This document shows, one piece after another, positions 7,614 to 15,381 of a DNA stretch of 36,992 nucleotides. Within the stretch, counting starts at the first letter, position 1; every line of letters begins with the position of its first letter. The translations under genes were made by a program, and so were the position numbers. The notes beneath the pieces were generated by a model. The model was not told where the DNA came from. It saw only the letters and a list, made by a program, of their open reading frames with translations, and did not search any database. The DNA comes from Bacteroidota bacterium (lineage in GTDB: Bacteria; Bacteroidota; Bacteroidia; Bacteroidales; B18-G4), in the NCBI GenBank assembly GCA_018831055.1, contig JAHJRE010000039.1:1-36992 (forward strand), in the 5' to 3' direction.

Positions 7614-8915
7614 TCATGAATTTCTGTCATTCATGATTGATTCTATCTCAGATGCTTCTGCCGGTATGTTTTCCGAAAGGTTAACCGGTCCGTTTTCGGT
7701 AACCAGGATAACATTTTCTATCCTGATTCCCATTTTTTCTTCTCTGAGATAAATGCCCGGCTCGAAGGTAAGCACCATTCCTGGTTGAAGAATTTCATAT
7801 TTTGTGCCGACATCGTGCACATCAAGTCCGATGAAATGGCTGACACCATGCATGAAGTATTTCAGGTACAGCGGGTTTGATGGTGGTTGCTTTTTCACAT
7901 CTTCGGCAGAGAACAATCCGAGTCTGATCATACTTTCTTCCATCATGGCATTCACCTCTTTGTTAACGTTATCGATAGTATTACCCGGGACCAGGAGTCT
8001 GCCGGCCTGTTCCTGGATTTTCATGATGGCATCATAGAAAGTCTTCTGTCGTTTGGTAAACCTTCCGTTAACCGGGATGGTACGGGTGATATCGGCGGCA
8101 TAGTTTAAGTATTCTGCGCCAAAATCCATGAGGAGGAGGTCACCGCTGCGGCATATATCGCTGTTAGTAACATAATGCAGGAAGCATGCATTTTCCCCGG
8201 AGGCAATGATGGGTTTGTAGGCGTGATTCCTGGCTCCGTTCATCATAAAAGCGTAGGTTATCTCAGCTTCTATCTGGTATTCTTTCATTCCGGGAACAAT
8301 GTTTTTCAGTACCCTGTTAAAGGCAAGCCCGGTGATGTTGATAGCCTGTCGAATAAGATCAATCTCCGTCTCCGATTTAATCATTCGGAGTTTTTTCAGC
8401 AGGGGGGCAAGCCTTTCATACTTGTGTAGAGGGAATTTGCTTTGGAGTTCCCGGCTGAACCTAAGGTCGAAATAGGGAACGGGGTTTGAGTATTTTGGAT
8501 ATTCATTGGCATTCAGATACACAGATTCGGATGCTGTCATGACTTCATGCAGGAAGCTGTCGAAAGAGTCGTTATACAGGATGGTTTTTATTCCTGAAAT
8601 ACTTGTGGCTAGTTCTTTATCCAGTTTTTTACCTTCCCAGGTTTCCACGGCAGGATCAGGTTTACGGATGAAGAGGACTTCCTGAAAATCTTTATTATGG
8701 TATGTGGGTGCCAGGACAAGGCGGGTCATTTCCTGGTCTATGCCGGTGAGATAATACAAATCTGAATTTTGCCGGAAAGGGAAACTCTGGTCACCATTCC
8801 TGGGGTATTCATCGCTGGAGTTGATGATTGCCAGGGAGCCCTGGGGCAGGAGAGATATAAGGTTTTTCCTGTTTTGTTCGAAGAAGTTAGATGCGGGTTG
8901 AGAAATGTTCATCAT
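7614..8915 (-). CDS. pepP: Xaa-Pro aminopeptidase (PepP-like, M24B)
   Basis: A 433-residue aminopeptidase P. The N-terminal AMP_N domain contains SSDEYPRNGDQSFPFRQNSD and YYLTGI. The catalytic half has LLMDFGAEY, AADITRTIPV, HGVSHFIGLDVHD, LTFEPGIYL and GIRIENVILV, so all five metal ligands are present. The GVSHFIGLDVHD block is close to the classic PepP motif, and there are no prolidase-type insertions. It should cleave the N-terminal residue from peptides with proline at position two. The gene is divergent from sdhC with a 159-base intergenic region. The start could be either of two adjacent ATGs (8915 or 8912). It is the first gene of a minus-strand run of six. Confidence 0.92.
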   Translation of the reverse strand: MMNISQPASNFFEQNRKNLISLLPQGSLAIINSSDEYPRNGDQSFPFRQNSDLYYLTGIDQEMTRLVLAPTYHNKDFQEVLFIRKPDPAVETWEGKKLDKELATSISGIKTILYNDSFDSFLHEVMTASESVYLNANEYPKYSNPVPYFDLRFSRELQSKFPLHKYERLAPLLKKLRMIKSETEIDLIRQAINITGLAFNRVLKNIVPGMKEYQIEAEITYAFMMNGARNHAYKPIIASGENACFLHYVTNSDICRSGDLLLMDFGAEYLNYAADITRTIPVNGRFTKRQKTFYDAIMKIQEQAGRLLVPGNTIDNVNKEVNAMMEESMIRLGLFSAEDVKKQPPSNPLYLKYFMHGVSHFIGLDVHDVGTKYEILQPGMVLTFEPGIYLREEKMGIRIENVILVTENGPVNLSENIPAEASEIESIMNDRNS

Positions 8916-8990
8916 TCACCAATTATTTAAATTGAATAAAAATTAACATCCGGACATTTATCTGTGATAAATTTAACAATGGATTTTCCA

Positions 8991-8998
8991 TACATTTG
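8991..8998 (+). promoter_or_regulatory. Candidate -7 element (TACATTTG) upstream of sdhC
   Basis: TACATTTG fits TAnnTTTG and lies 76 bases upstream of ATG 9075, in the AT-rich pepP/sdhC divergent region. No TTG at -33 was seen. Initiation here would give a leader of roughly 70 bases. Confidence 0.4.
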
Positions 8999-9052
8999 CC
9001 TATTAACATGCAAAGAAACATTATTTAATGTTCTGTTACAAATCGTTAAACA

Positions 9053-9060
9053 TACATTTG
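9053..9060 (+). promoter_or_regulatory. Second candidate -7 element (TACATTTG) directly before sdhC
   Basis: The same octamer TACATTTG recurs 62 bases downstream of the first copy, only 14 bases before ATG 9075. If used, the leader would be under ten bases. Two identical -7 elements suggest tandem promoters or that only one is active. Confidence 0.35.
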
Positions 9061-9074
9061 AAAAATTGTATTTT

Positions 9075-9755
9075 ATGAGTAAGTTCCTGCACTATTCATC
9101 ACTGACGAAGAAATACATCATGTCCATTGCCGGATTTTTCCTGATGGTGTTTCTGATCGTCCACCTGACCATCAACCTGTTCATTTTGCCGATCACGGAA
9201 AATCACGAGGAGATCTTCAGGGAAGCGGTACACTTCATGACCAGCAATCCTTTGGTGAAGATCATGGAGATCTTTTTATTTGCAGCTTTCATTATTCACA
9301 TCATTTATGGTGTGGTACTTCAGTTGCATAACTGGAGATCCCGTCCCATCCGTTACAAAATTGAAGGTTGGTCGCATACCTCGTATTTTTCCAAGTTCAT
9401 GATCCATACGGCGGTGATTGTTTTCATCTTTCTGGTGATACACATGATGAACTTCTACCTGGTCAAAGCCGGGCTTACCAAGGCTCCTGAGGGGCCGGTG
9501 GTTGTTCAGAACAGCCATGATTTTTATCATATGGCCATCAATCTGTTTTCAGACACAACCTATTCCGTGTTATATATTTTGCTGATCATTGTATTGGGTT
9601 TTCATCTGAATCATGCATTTCAGTCGGCCTTTCAGTCTCTGGGATGGAACCACAGCAAATACACTCCAGCGATTAAGTTAGTCGGGAACGTTTATTCCAT
9701 TGTGATACCTTTGGGATTCATACTCATTCCATTGTATTTTATCTTTTTTGTATAA
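9075..9755 (+). CDS. sdhC: Succinate dehydrogenase / fumarate reductase cytochrome b subunit
   Basis: A 226-residue membrane anchor with five predicted helices, the Wolinella-type single large di-heme subunit. Helices lie near residues 15-37, 63-84, 108-131, 163-183 and 203-225. Candidate heme-ligand histidines are His30, His75, His112/His123 and His177/His180. The protein passes electrons between the quinone pool and the Sdh catalytic subunits. I chose ATG 9075 (MSKFLHYSSLTKKY) over an upstream ATG at 8964. The extra 37 residues do not look like family sequence, and both candidate -7 elements lie inside that extension. It leads the sdhCAB set. Confidence 0.93.
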   Translation: MSKFLHYSSLTKKYIMSIAGFFLMVFLIVHLTINLFILPITENHEEIFREAVHFMTSNPLVKIMEIFLFAAFIIHIIYGVVLQLHNWRSRPIRYKIEGWSHTSYFSKFMIHTAVIVFIFLVIHMMNFYLVKAGLTKAPEGPVVVQNSHDFYHMAINLFSDTTYSVLYILLIIVLGFHLNHAFQSAFQSLGWNHSKYTPAIKLVGNVYSIVIPLGFILIPLYFIFFV

Positions 9756-9792
9756 CCATTGATTATCAAGACATTCAAAATAATTTGCCACT

Positions 9793-11733
9793 ATGACAAA
9801 ACTTGATCCAAAAATACCGGAAGGTCCTCTCGCCGAAAAGTGGAGCAGGTATAAATCGACTCAGAATCTTGTCAATCCTGCCAACAAGCGGAAGCTCGAC
9901 ATAATAATCATCGGTACGGGGCTGGCCGGAGCATCGGCAGCAGCCAGTCTCGGGGAAATGGGTTTTAAGGTAAAGGTTTTCGGGATACATGAGAGTCCGA
10001 GGCGTGCTCACAGTATAGCTGCCCAGGGAGGTATCAATGCAGCGAAGAATTATCCGAACGATGGAGACAGCATATACCGTTTGTTTTACGACACCATAAA
10101 AGGCGGTGATTACCGGTCGAGGGAAGGCAATGTGTATCGACTTGCTGAAGTCAGCAACGATATTATCGACCAGTGTGTAGCTCAGGGGGTTCCTTTTGCC
10201 CGTGAGTATGGTGGTACGCTGGCAAACCGTTCTTTTGGGGGAGCATTGGTATCCAGGACGTTTTATGCCCGTGGCCAGACCGGTCAGCAGTTACTTTTAG
10301 GTGCTTATGGTGCCTTGATGAAAGAGATAAACCGTGGTAATGTCACCATGTATCCCAAGCGGGAGATGCTTGATCTGGTGATCATTGACGGTCGTGCCCG
10401 GGGAATAATCACACGTGAATTAAATACAGGGAAGATAGAACGTCACTCTGCCCATGCCGTAGTAATTGCAACGGGTGGTTACGGCAATGTTTTCTTTCTT
10501 TCCACTTATGCGATGAATTCCAATGGAAGCGCATCCTGGCAGTGTTATAAGCGGGGTGCGTTCTTCGCGAATCCGTCATTTACACAGATCCATCCCACCT
10601 GTATCCCTGTCCATGGCGATTACCAGTCGAAACTGACACTGATGAGTGAAAGTCTCAGGAATGATGGCAGGATCTGGGTTCCGAAGAAGAAAGAAGATGC
10701 GGAGAAGATCCGCAAGGGGCAAATGAAGCCTGTGGAAATCCCGGAGGAAGACAGGGATTATTATCTTGAGCGCCGTTATCCGGCCTTTGGCAACCTGGTT
10801 CCCAGGGACGTTGCTTCCCGTGCAGCCAAGGAAAGATGTGATGCAGGCTACGGGGTTGGCAGCACAGGCCTTGCCGTTTACCTTGATTTCGCCGATGCTA
10901 TCAAGAGACTGGGTTTATCGGTGATCGAAGCCCGTTATGGGAATCTTTTCCAGATGTATGAAAAGATTGTGGATGAAAATCCATACAAAACACCGATGAT
11001 GATCTATCCGGCGGTTCATTATACTATGGGAGGTACCTGGGTTGATTATGAACTTCAGACCACGGTTAAGGGACTGTTTGCAACGGGGGAATCGAATTTT
11101 TCAGATCACGGGGCCAACAGGCTTGGGGCTTCGGCCTTGATGCAGGGATTAAGTGACGGGTATTTCGTGTTGCCTTACACCATTCAGAATTACCTTGCCG
11201 ACCAGATCAATGTGCCGCGGTTCTCCACCGATACACCCGAGTTTACAGAAGCCGAAAAGGCTGTCCGGGAAAAGATCAACCGTTTGATGAGCATCAGGGG
11301 CAACCGGACAGTTGACAGCTTCCACCGTGAGTTGGGGCATATCATGTGGGAATATGTGGGTATGGCAAGAAATGAAGAAGGATTGAAGAAGGCAATAGAG
11401 CTCATCCGGAAGACGCGCGAAGATTTCTGGAAGCAGGTGAGAGTGCCAGGTAAAGCCGAGGATGTAAACCTTGAGTTGGAAAAAGTCCTCAGGGTGGCCG
11501 ATTTTCTTGAGATCGGGGAATTGATGGCCCGAGACGCTTTGAACCGGAATGAATCCTGCGGGGGGCATTTCAGGGAAGAATACCAGACCCCGGAAGGGGA
11601 AGCCTTGCGTGACGACAAGAACTACACTTATGTTGCTGCCTGGGAGTATAAAGGCGACGACAAGGAACCCGAGCTGCACAAGGAACCCATCAAGTTTGAG
11701 TTCATTGAGGTCAAGCAAAGGAGTTACAAGTAA
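9793..11733 (+). CDS. sdhA: Succinate dehydrogenase / fumarate reductase flavoprotein subunit
   Basis: A 646-residue flavoprotein. It has a dinucleotide-binding GTGLAG (41-46) and the covalent FAD site [13 protein letters not shown] with His73. Further family blocks are [32 protein letters not shown] and [18 protein letters not shown]. The length and the C-terminal [19 protein letters not shown] fit the type B (Wolinella/Bacteroidetes/Bacillus) enzymes. It oxidises succinate to fumarate or the reverse at the inner face of the membrane, linked to menaquinone through SdhB and SdhC. The gap after sdhC is 37 bases with no terminator. Confidence 0.96.
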   Translation: MTKLDPKIPEGPLAEKWSRYKSTQNLVNPANKRKLDIIIIGTGLAGASAAASLGEMGFKVKVFGIHESPRRAHSIAAQGGINAAKNYPNDGDSIYRLFYDTIKGGDYRSREGNVYRLAEVSNDIIDQCVAQGVPFAREYGGTLANRSFGGALVSRTFYARGQTGQQLLLGAYGALMKEINRGNVTMYPKREMLDLVIIDGRARGIITRELNTGKIERHSAHAVVIATGGYGNVFFLSTYAMNSNGSASWQCYKRGAFFANPSFTQIHPTCIPVHGDYQSKLTLMSESLRNDGRIWVPKKKEDAEKIRKGQMKPVEIPEEDRDYYLERRYPAFGNLVPRDVASRAAKERCDAGYGVGSTGLAVYLDFADAIKRLGLSVIEARYGNLFQMYEKIVDENPYKTPMMIYPAVHYTMGGTWVDYELQTTVKGLFATGESNFSDHGANRLGASALMQGLSDGYFVLPYTIQNYLADQINVPRFSTDTPEFTEAEKAVREKINRLMSIRGNRTVDSFHRELGHIMWEYVGMARNEEGLKKAIELIRKTREDFWKQVRVPGKAEDVNLELEKVLRVADFLEIGELMARDALNRNESCGGHFREEYQTPEGEALRDDKNYTYVAAWEYKGDDKEPELHKEPIKFEFIEVKQRSYK

Positions 11734-11777
11734 GCATCCGATTTACAAAACGATTAACGAATTTAAAAATCACACAT

Positions 11778-12539
11778 ATGGATTTGACTCTTAAAATCTG
11801 GAGACAGGCGAATCCCGCAACCAGGGGAAAATTTGAGACTTACCAGGTGAAGGGTATTTCTTCCGATGCATCATTCCTGGAAATGCTGGATATTCTCAAT
11901 GAGCAGCTTGTGATGGAAGACAAGGATCCGGTGGCATTTGACCACGATTGCCGGGAAGGTATTTGCGGGACCTGTTCATTATACATCAACGGAAGGCCGC
12001 ACGGACCTGACAGTGGCATTACGGTATGCCAGATGCACATGAGGAATTTCAAAGACGGATCGACCATAACCATAGAACCATGGAGGGCCAAGGCATTTCC
12101 GGTGATCAAGGATCTGATGGTAGATCGTACTGCCTTTGAAAAGATCATTCAGGCAGGGGGATATATTTCCGTGAACACGGGTAATGCTCCTGATGCCAAC
12201 GGTATCCCGGTACCCAAATATGCTGCCGATATTGCCATGGATGCTGCTGCCTGTATAGGTTGCGGTTCCTGTGTTGCTGCCTGTAAAAATGCCTCGGCCA
12301 TGCTTTTTGTAGCAGCCAAGGTATCACAGTTTGCCGTGTTGCCGCAGGGGAAAGTTGAAGCTGCACGCCGCGTTCAGGCTATGGTCAATAAGATGGATGA
12401 ACTGGGATTTGGTAATTGTACCAATACCTATGCCTGCGAGGCAGAATGTCCTAAAAACATTTCCGTCAGTCATATTGCCAGGATGAACCGTGAGTTTTTC
12501 ATTTCCAAAGTTTGCTCATCCAAAGAAGCAGTAAAATAG
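11778..12539 (+). CDS. sdhB: Succinate dehydrogenase / fumarate reductase iron-sulfur subunit
   Basis: A 253-residue protein with an N-terminal plant-type [2Fe-2S] domain: [10 protein letters not shown] with Cys58, Cys63 and Cys66, plus Cys84. The C-terminal bacterial ferredoxin part contains [11 protein letters not shown] (Cys159, 162, 165, 169) and a second group (Cys214, Cys220, Cys224 in [13 protein letters not shown]). Together these ligate the [2Fe-2S], [4Fe-4S] and [3Fe-4S] clusters that carry electrons between SdhA and SdhC. It starts 44 bases after sdhA and ends 4 bases before holB, so holB is probably in the same transcript. Confidence 0.96.
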   Translation: MDLTLKIWRQANPATRGKFETYQVKGISSDASFLEMLDILNEQLVMEDKDPVAFDHDCREGICGTCSLYINGRPHGPDSGITVCQMHMRNFKDGSTITIEPWRAKAFPVIKDLMVDRTAFEKIIQAGGYISVNTGNAPDANGIPVPKYAADIAMDAAACIGCGSCVAACKNASAMLFVAAKVSQFAVLPQGKVEAARRVQAMVNKMDELGFGNCTNTYACEAECPKNISVSHIARMNREFFISKVCSSKEAVK

Positions 12540-12543
12540 GACC

Positions 12544-13680
12544 ATGCTGTTCAGGGATATACCGGGATATGCCGGAATCAAGAAACGGCTCCTGGGTACC
12601 GTGGCGGATGGCCGTGTTAGTCATGCCCAGCTTTTTCTTGGTCCGGAAGGCAATGGTAAGTTTGCGCTTGCACTTGCCTATGCCAGGTATGTGAACTGCC
12701 GTGACCGCAACGATAGCGATGCGTGCGGGACTTGTCCATCCTGTGTGAAATTCAATACACTGGCACATCCCGACCTGCATTTTATATATCCGGTAGCAAG
12801 TACCAGCGAATTCAAGGATCCCAGAAGCAGGGATTTTATTCCCCAGTGGAGGTCTTACATCCTGGAATCGAATTATTATCCGGCTTTGAACGAGTGGTAC
12901 GAAAGGATAGGGATAGAAAAGAAGCAGGGCATCATCAATGCGAAGGATTGTAACGAGATCATCCGACTTTTGAGCTATAAAAGCTATGAGTCGGAATATA
13001 AGATCATGATCATATGGATGGCGGAGCGCTTGTATTATTCTGCTGCCCCTAAAATACTGAAGATCCTGGAAGAGCCACCGGATAAAACCTTGTTTATATT
13101 GATTTCTGAAGACCAGGATGAGATCATCAACACTATATTGTCGAGAACCCAGATTGTAAAAATTCCCCGGTTTGAGGACAAGGACCTTCAGGAATTGCTG
13201 ACACGGCAGACACAGCATACAGAAGAAGACATCCGCAGGGCAGCCATGGCATCAGGAGGTAATTTACATTCAGCCAAATCTTTCCTGGAAGCTACGGAAA
13301 GGGAAAAATTTAATTTTGAGACCTTCAGAAATTGGATGCGGCTGTGTTTTAAAAAAGATATTATTGGGATTGAAGGATTTGTGGGAGAAGTTGCACGCAG
13401 TACCCGGGAAGAGCTGAAATCTCTCTTCCGTTATGCATTGATGGTTTCGAGGAACAGTCTGCTGATCCATTATAATCAGAATAAGAATGTTTTCCTGCCA
13501 CCGGAAGAAATGGATTTTAACGTAAAAATTGCGCCATTTCTTCAACCTGCTGTGCTGGAACGGTTTGTCGGGATTTTCGAGGAGGGGCACAATCATATTG
13601 AGAGGAATGCTTATGCTCCATTGACTTTAATGGATATGTCGCTGAGGATAATGGAATTGTTCCGGGAAACATCTCAGTGA
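12544..13680 (+). CDS. holB: DNA polymerase III delta' subunit (clamp loader)
   Basis: A 378-residue clamp-loader AAA+ protein. Seen: a start IPGYAGIKKRLLG, then VSHAQLFLGPEGNGK (Walker A, residues 33-39), a zinc module with Cys52, Cys61, Cys64 and Cys67, the AAPKILKILEEPP block, and the sensor segment NTILSRTQIVKI. Delta' helps open the sliding clamp during replication. The normal SRC motif reads SRT here; the arginine is kept. It begins 4 bases after sdhB and is followed by ricT, a holB-ricT order also known in Firmicutes. Confidence 0.9.
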   Translation: MLFRDIPGYAGIKKRLLGTVADGRVSHAQLFLGPEGNGKFALALAYARYVNCRDRNDSDACGTCPSCVKFNTLAHPDLHFIYPVASTSEFKDPRSRDFIPQWRSYILESNYYPALNEWYERIGIEKKQGIINAKDCNEIIRLLSYKSYESEYKIMIIWMAERLYYSAAPKILKILEEPPDKTLFILISEDQDEIINTILSRTQIVKIPRFEDKDLQELLTRQTQHTEEDIRRAAMASGGNLHSAKSFLEATEREKFNFETFRNWMRLCFKKDIIGIEGFVGEVARSTREELKSLFRYALMVSRNSLLIHYNQNKNVFLPPEEMDFNVKIAPFLQPAVLERFVGIFEEGHNHIERNAYAPLTLMDMSLRIMELFRETSQ

Positions 13681-13696
13681 TAATTTTGTACATTTG
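13657..13696 (+). promoter_or_regulatory. Candidate promoter for ricT-gldH-PBP with two abutting -7 elements
   Basis: TTG at 13657-13659 is followed after 21 bases by TAATTTTG (13681-13688), a good fit to the Bacteroidetes TTG/TAnnTTTG promoter. A second octamer, TACATTTG (13689-13696), abuts it directly. The -33 element lies inside the end of holB. ATG 13721 is 24 bases downstream. Confidence 0.5.
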
Positions 13697-13720
13697 CCGG
13701 AATGAATTGATGATAATATC

Positions 13721-14827
13721 ATGGACGATACAAACCACCATATTTTCAATAATATATTCCTGACCCGGGGATTAACGGAAGAACCGGCAAACAATGAGAG
13801 GGGTCAGTCATCATTTAAACATGGCTGTTGTAAGCTTGACAGTACCGAATGGGTGAATGATATCCCCATGGCTCCCGGGACAGAAGTTTTCGATTATGTT
13901 GAGGTAAGGTTTAAGAACAGCCACAAAGAGTTTTTCATGGTTACGCAGGGTTATGAACTGTTGGTTGGGGATATTGTAGCGGTGGAGGCCTCGCCGGGTC
14001 ATGATATAGGGATAGTTTCCCTTACCGGAGAGACGGCCCGCCTGCAGATGAAAAAGAAAGGGCATTATATACGAACCGATACCGTTAAGCAGGTTTACCG
14101 CAGGGCACGTATCACAGATCTTGAAAAATGGGTAAGTGCTGTGAAGAGGGAAAAACAGACCATGCAACGGACCAAGTCGATCGTTGAGAACCTTGGCCTT
14201 GACATGAAGATGAACGATATTGAGTATCAGGGGGACAATACGAAAGCCATATTTTATTATACGGCTGAAGACAGGGTAGACTTTCGGGAGTTGATCAAGA
14301 TCCTTGCTGAGGAATTCCGGGTAAGGATAGAGATGCGTCAGATCGGGGTGAGACAGGAAGCTGCGCGTTTGGGTGGTATTGGATCCTGTGGCAGGGAATT
14401 GTGCTGTGCAACGTGGATAACCCGTTTTCGCTCGGTGACCACCAATACGGCGCGCACACAACAGTTATCGCTGAATCCGCAAAAACTAGCCGGTCAGTGC
14501 GGAAAGTTAAAATGCTGCCTGAACTTTGAAAACGATTGCTACATAGATGCTTTGAGCCATTTCCCGGATAACCGGATAGCATTAAAAACCGGAAAAGGAG
14601 AGGCAATACATCATAAGAGTGATGTTTTCAAAGGGGTTATGTGGTATAGTTATGTTAATGACAAATCCAAGATCCTTGCCATCAAGATTGAGAAGGTGAA
14701 AGAGATCATGGCGATGAATGAGAAAGGAGTTTTCCCTGAAAAACTGGAAGACTATGCCGAAGTGACTGAGAAGAAGGTGGATTACGGTAACGGCATGGAG
14801 CAAAATGACCTCCACCGCTTTGATTAA
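13721..14827 (+). CDS. ricT: RicT/YaaT-type PSP1-domain iron-sulfur protein
   Basis: A 368-residue PSP1-domain protein. Characteristic cysteines are in GSCGRELCCATW (Cys223, 228, 229), AGQCGKLKCCLNFE (Cys260, 265, 266) and an extra N-terminal pair in KHGCCKLD (Cys36, 37). In Bacillus, RicT works with RicA and RicF as an iron-sulfur complex that steers RNase Y in mRNA maturation; whether the Bacteroidota protein does the same is not established by this sequence. Residues 1-50 are a low-similarity leader before the PSP1 core (VRFKNSHKEFF). The gene follows holB by 40 bases with its own promoter candidate. Confidence 0.88.
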   Translation: MDDTNHHIFNNIFLTRGLTEEPANNERGQSSFKHGCCKLDSTEWVNDIPMAPGTEVFDYVEVRFKNSHKEFFMVTQGYELLVGDIVAVEASPGHDIGIVSLTGETARLQMKKKGHYIRTDTVKQVYRRARITDLEKWVSAVKREKQTMQRTKSIVENLGLDMKMNDIEYQGDNTKAIFYYTAEDRVDFRELIKILAEEFRVRIEMRQIGVRQEAARLGGIGSCGRELCCATWITRFRSVTTNTARTQQLSLNPQKLAGQCGKLKCCLNFENDCYIDALSHFPDNRIALKTGKGEAIHHKSDVFKGVMWYSYVNDKSKILAIKIEKVKEIMAMNEKGVFPEKLEDYAEVTEKKVDYGNGMEQNDLHRFD

Positions 14828-14894
14828 ATTTATTGGGTTTAACAATAAATTCCCCTTTCGGTACTTATCAAAGAAAGTTTTTATCTTTACCCGG

Positions 14895-15362
14895 ATGTCA
14901 AGATATATTGTTTACATAATCCTGCCGGTTTTGTTTCTTTTTTTTATTTCCTGCGACAGGGGGAGGTTGTATGACAGGTCCTTTTCGGTTGCTGATCAGA
15001 TTTGGCATATGGACTCAGCCATGGTTTTTTCTGTAGAGGTTGACGACAGCCTGTCGCTTTATAGGTTTTATCTGAATATCAGGCATAATACCGATTATCC
15101 CTTCAGTAACATTTTCCTTTTTCTGGATACGCGCTTTCCAAACGGTAACACGGCGCGTGACACGCTGGAATGTATTCTGGCCGACAAGCAAGGTCGCTGG
15201 TATGGCACGGGGGGAGGCAGGATCAGGGATAATCAGATCCTGATCCGGGAAGGATTGAAATTTCCGAGAAATGGTGAGTACTTATTCAAGATTACTCAGG
15301 GGATGAGGGAGACCGGGTTGGAGGGAATGGAAGATGTGGGAATCAGGATAGAAAAGATGTAA
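14895..15362 (+). CDS. gldH: Gliding motility lipoprotein GldH
   Basis: A 155-residue lipoprotein. The start at ATG 14895 gives a short signal (MSRYIVYIILPVLFLFF) with ISC at the lipobox and Cys20. An upstream start at 14805 would bury this signal, so I rejected it. The mature part has GldH features: YDRSFSVADQIWHMD, YRFYLNIRHNTDYPFSNIFLF, and a KQGRWYGTGGGRIRDNQILIREG block. In Flavobacterium GldH is needed for gliding and supports the type IX secretion machinery. Homologues occur in non-gliding Bacteroidales, where the role is unclear. It sits between ricT and a class A PBP gene, 19 bases before the latter. Confidence 0.87.
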   Translation: MSRYIVYIILPVLFLFFISCDRGRLYDRSFSVADQIWHMDSAMVFSVEVDDSLSLYRFYLNIRHNTDYPFSNIFLFLDTRFPNGNTARDTLECILADKQGRWYGTGGGRIRDNQILIREGLKFPRNGEYLFKITQGMRETGLEGMEDVGIRIEKM

Positions 15363-15381
15363 AATATAAAGTGAGTTATTG

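Noticed and set aside
8964-9074. N-terminal extension of SdhC from an upstream ATG at 8964
   Set aside because: The extra residues do not resemble SdhC, both candidate promoters lie inside it, and ATG 9075 gives the normal family start and length.
11149-11718. 189-codon minus-strand frame inside sdhA
   Set aside because: Shadow of the strongly conserved flavoprotein gene, with no family signature.
14805-14894. Longer GldH starting at 14805 and overlapping ricT
   Set aside because: It would place 30 residues before a well-formed lipoprotein signal; ATG 14895 gives the signal at the true N-terminus.
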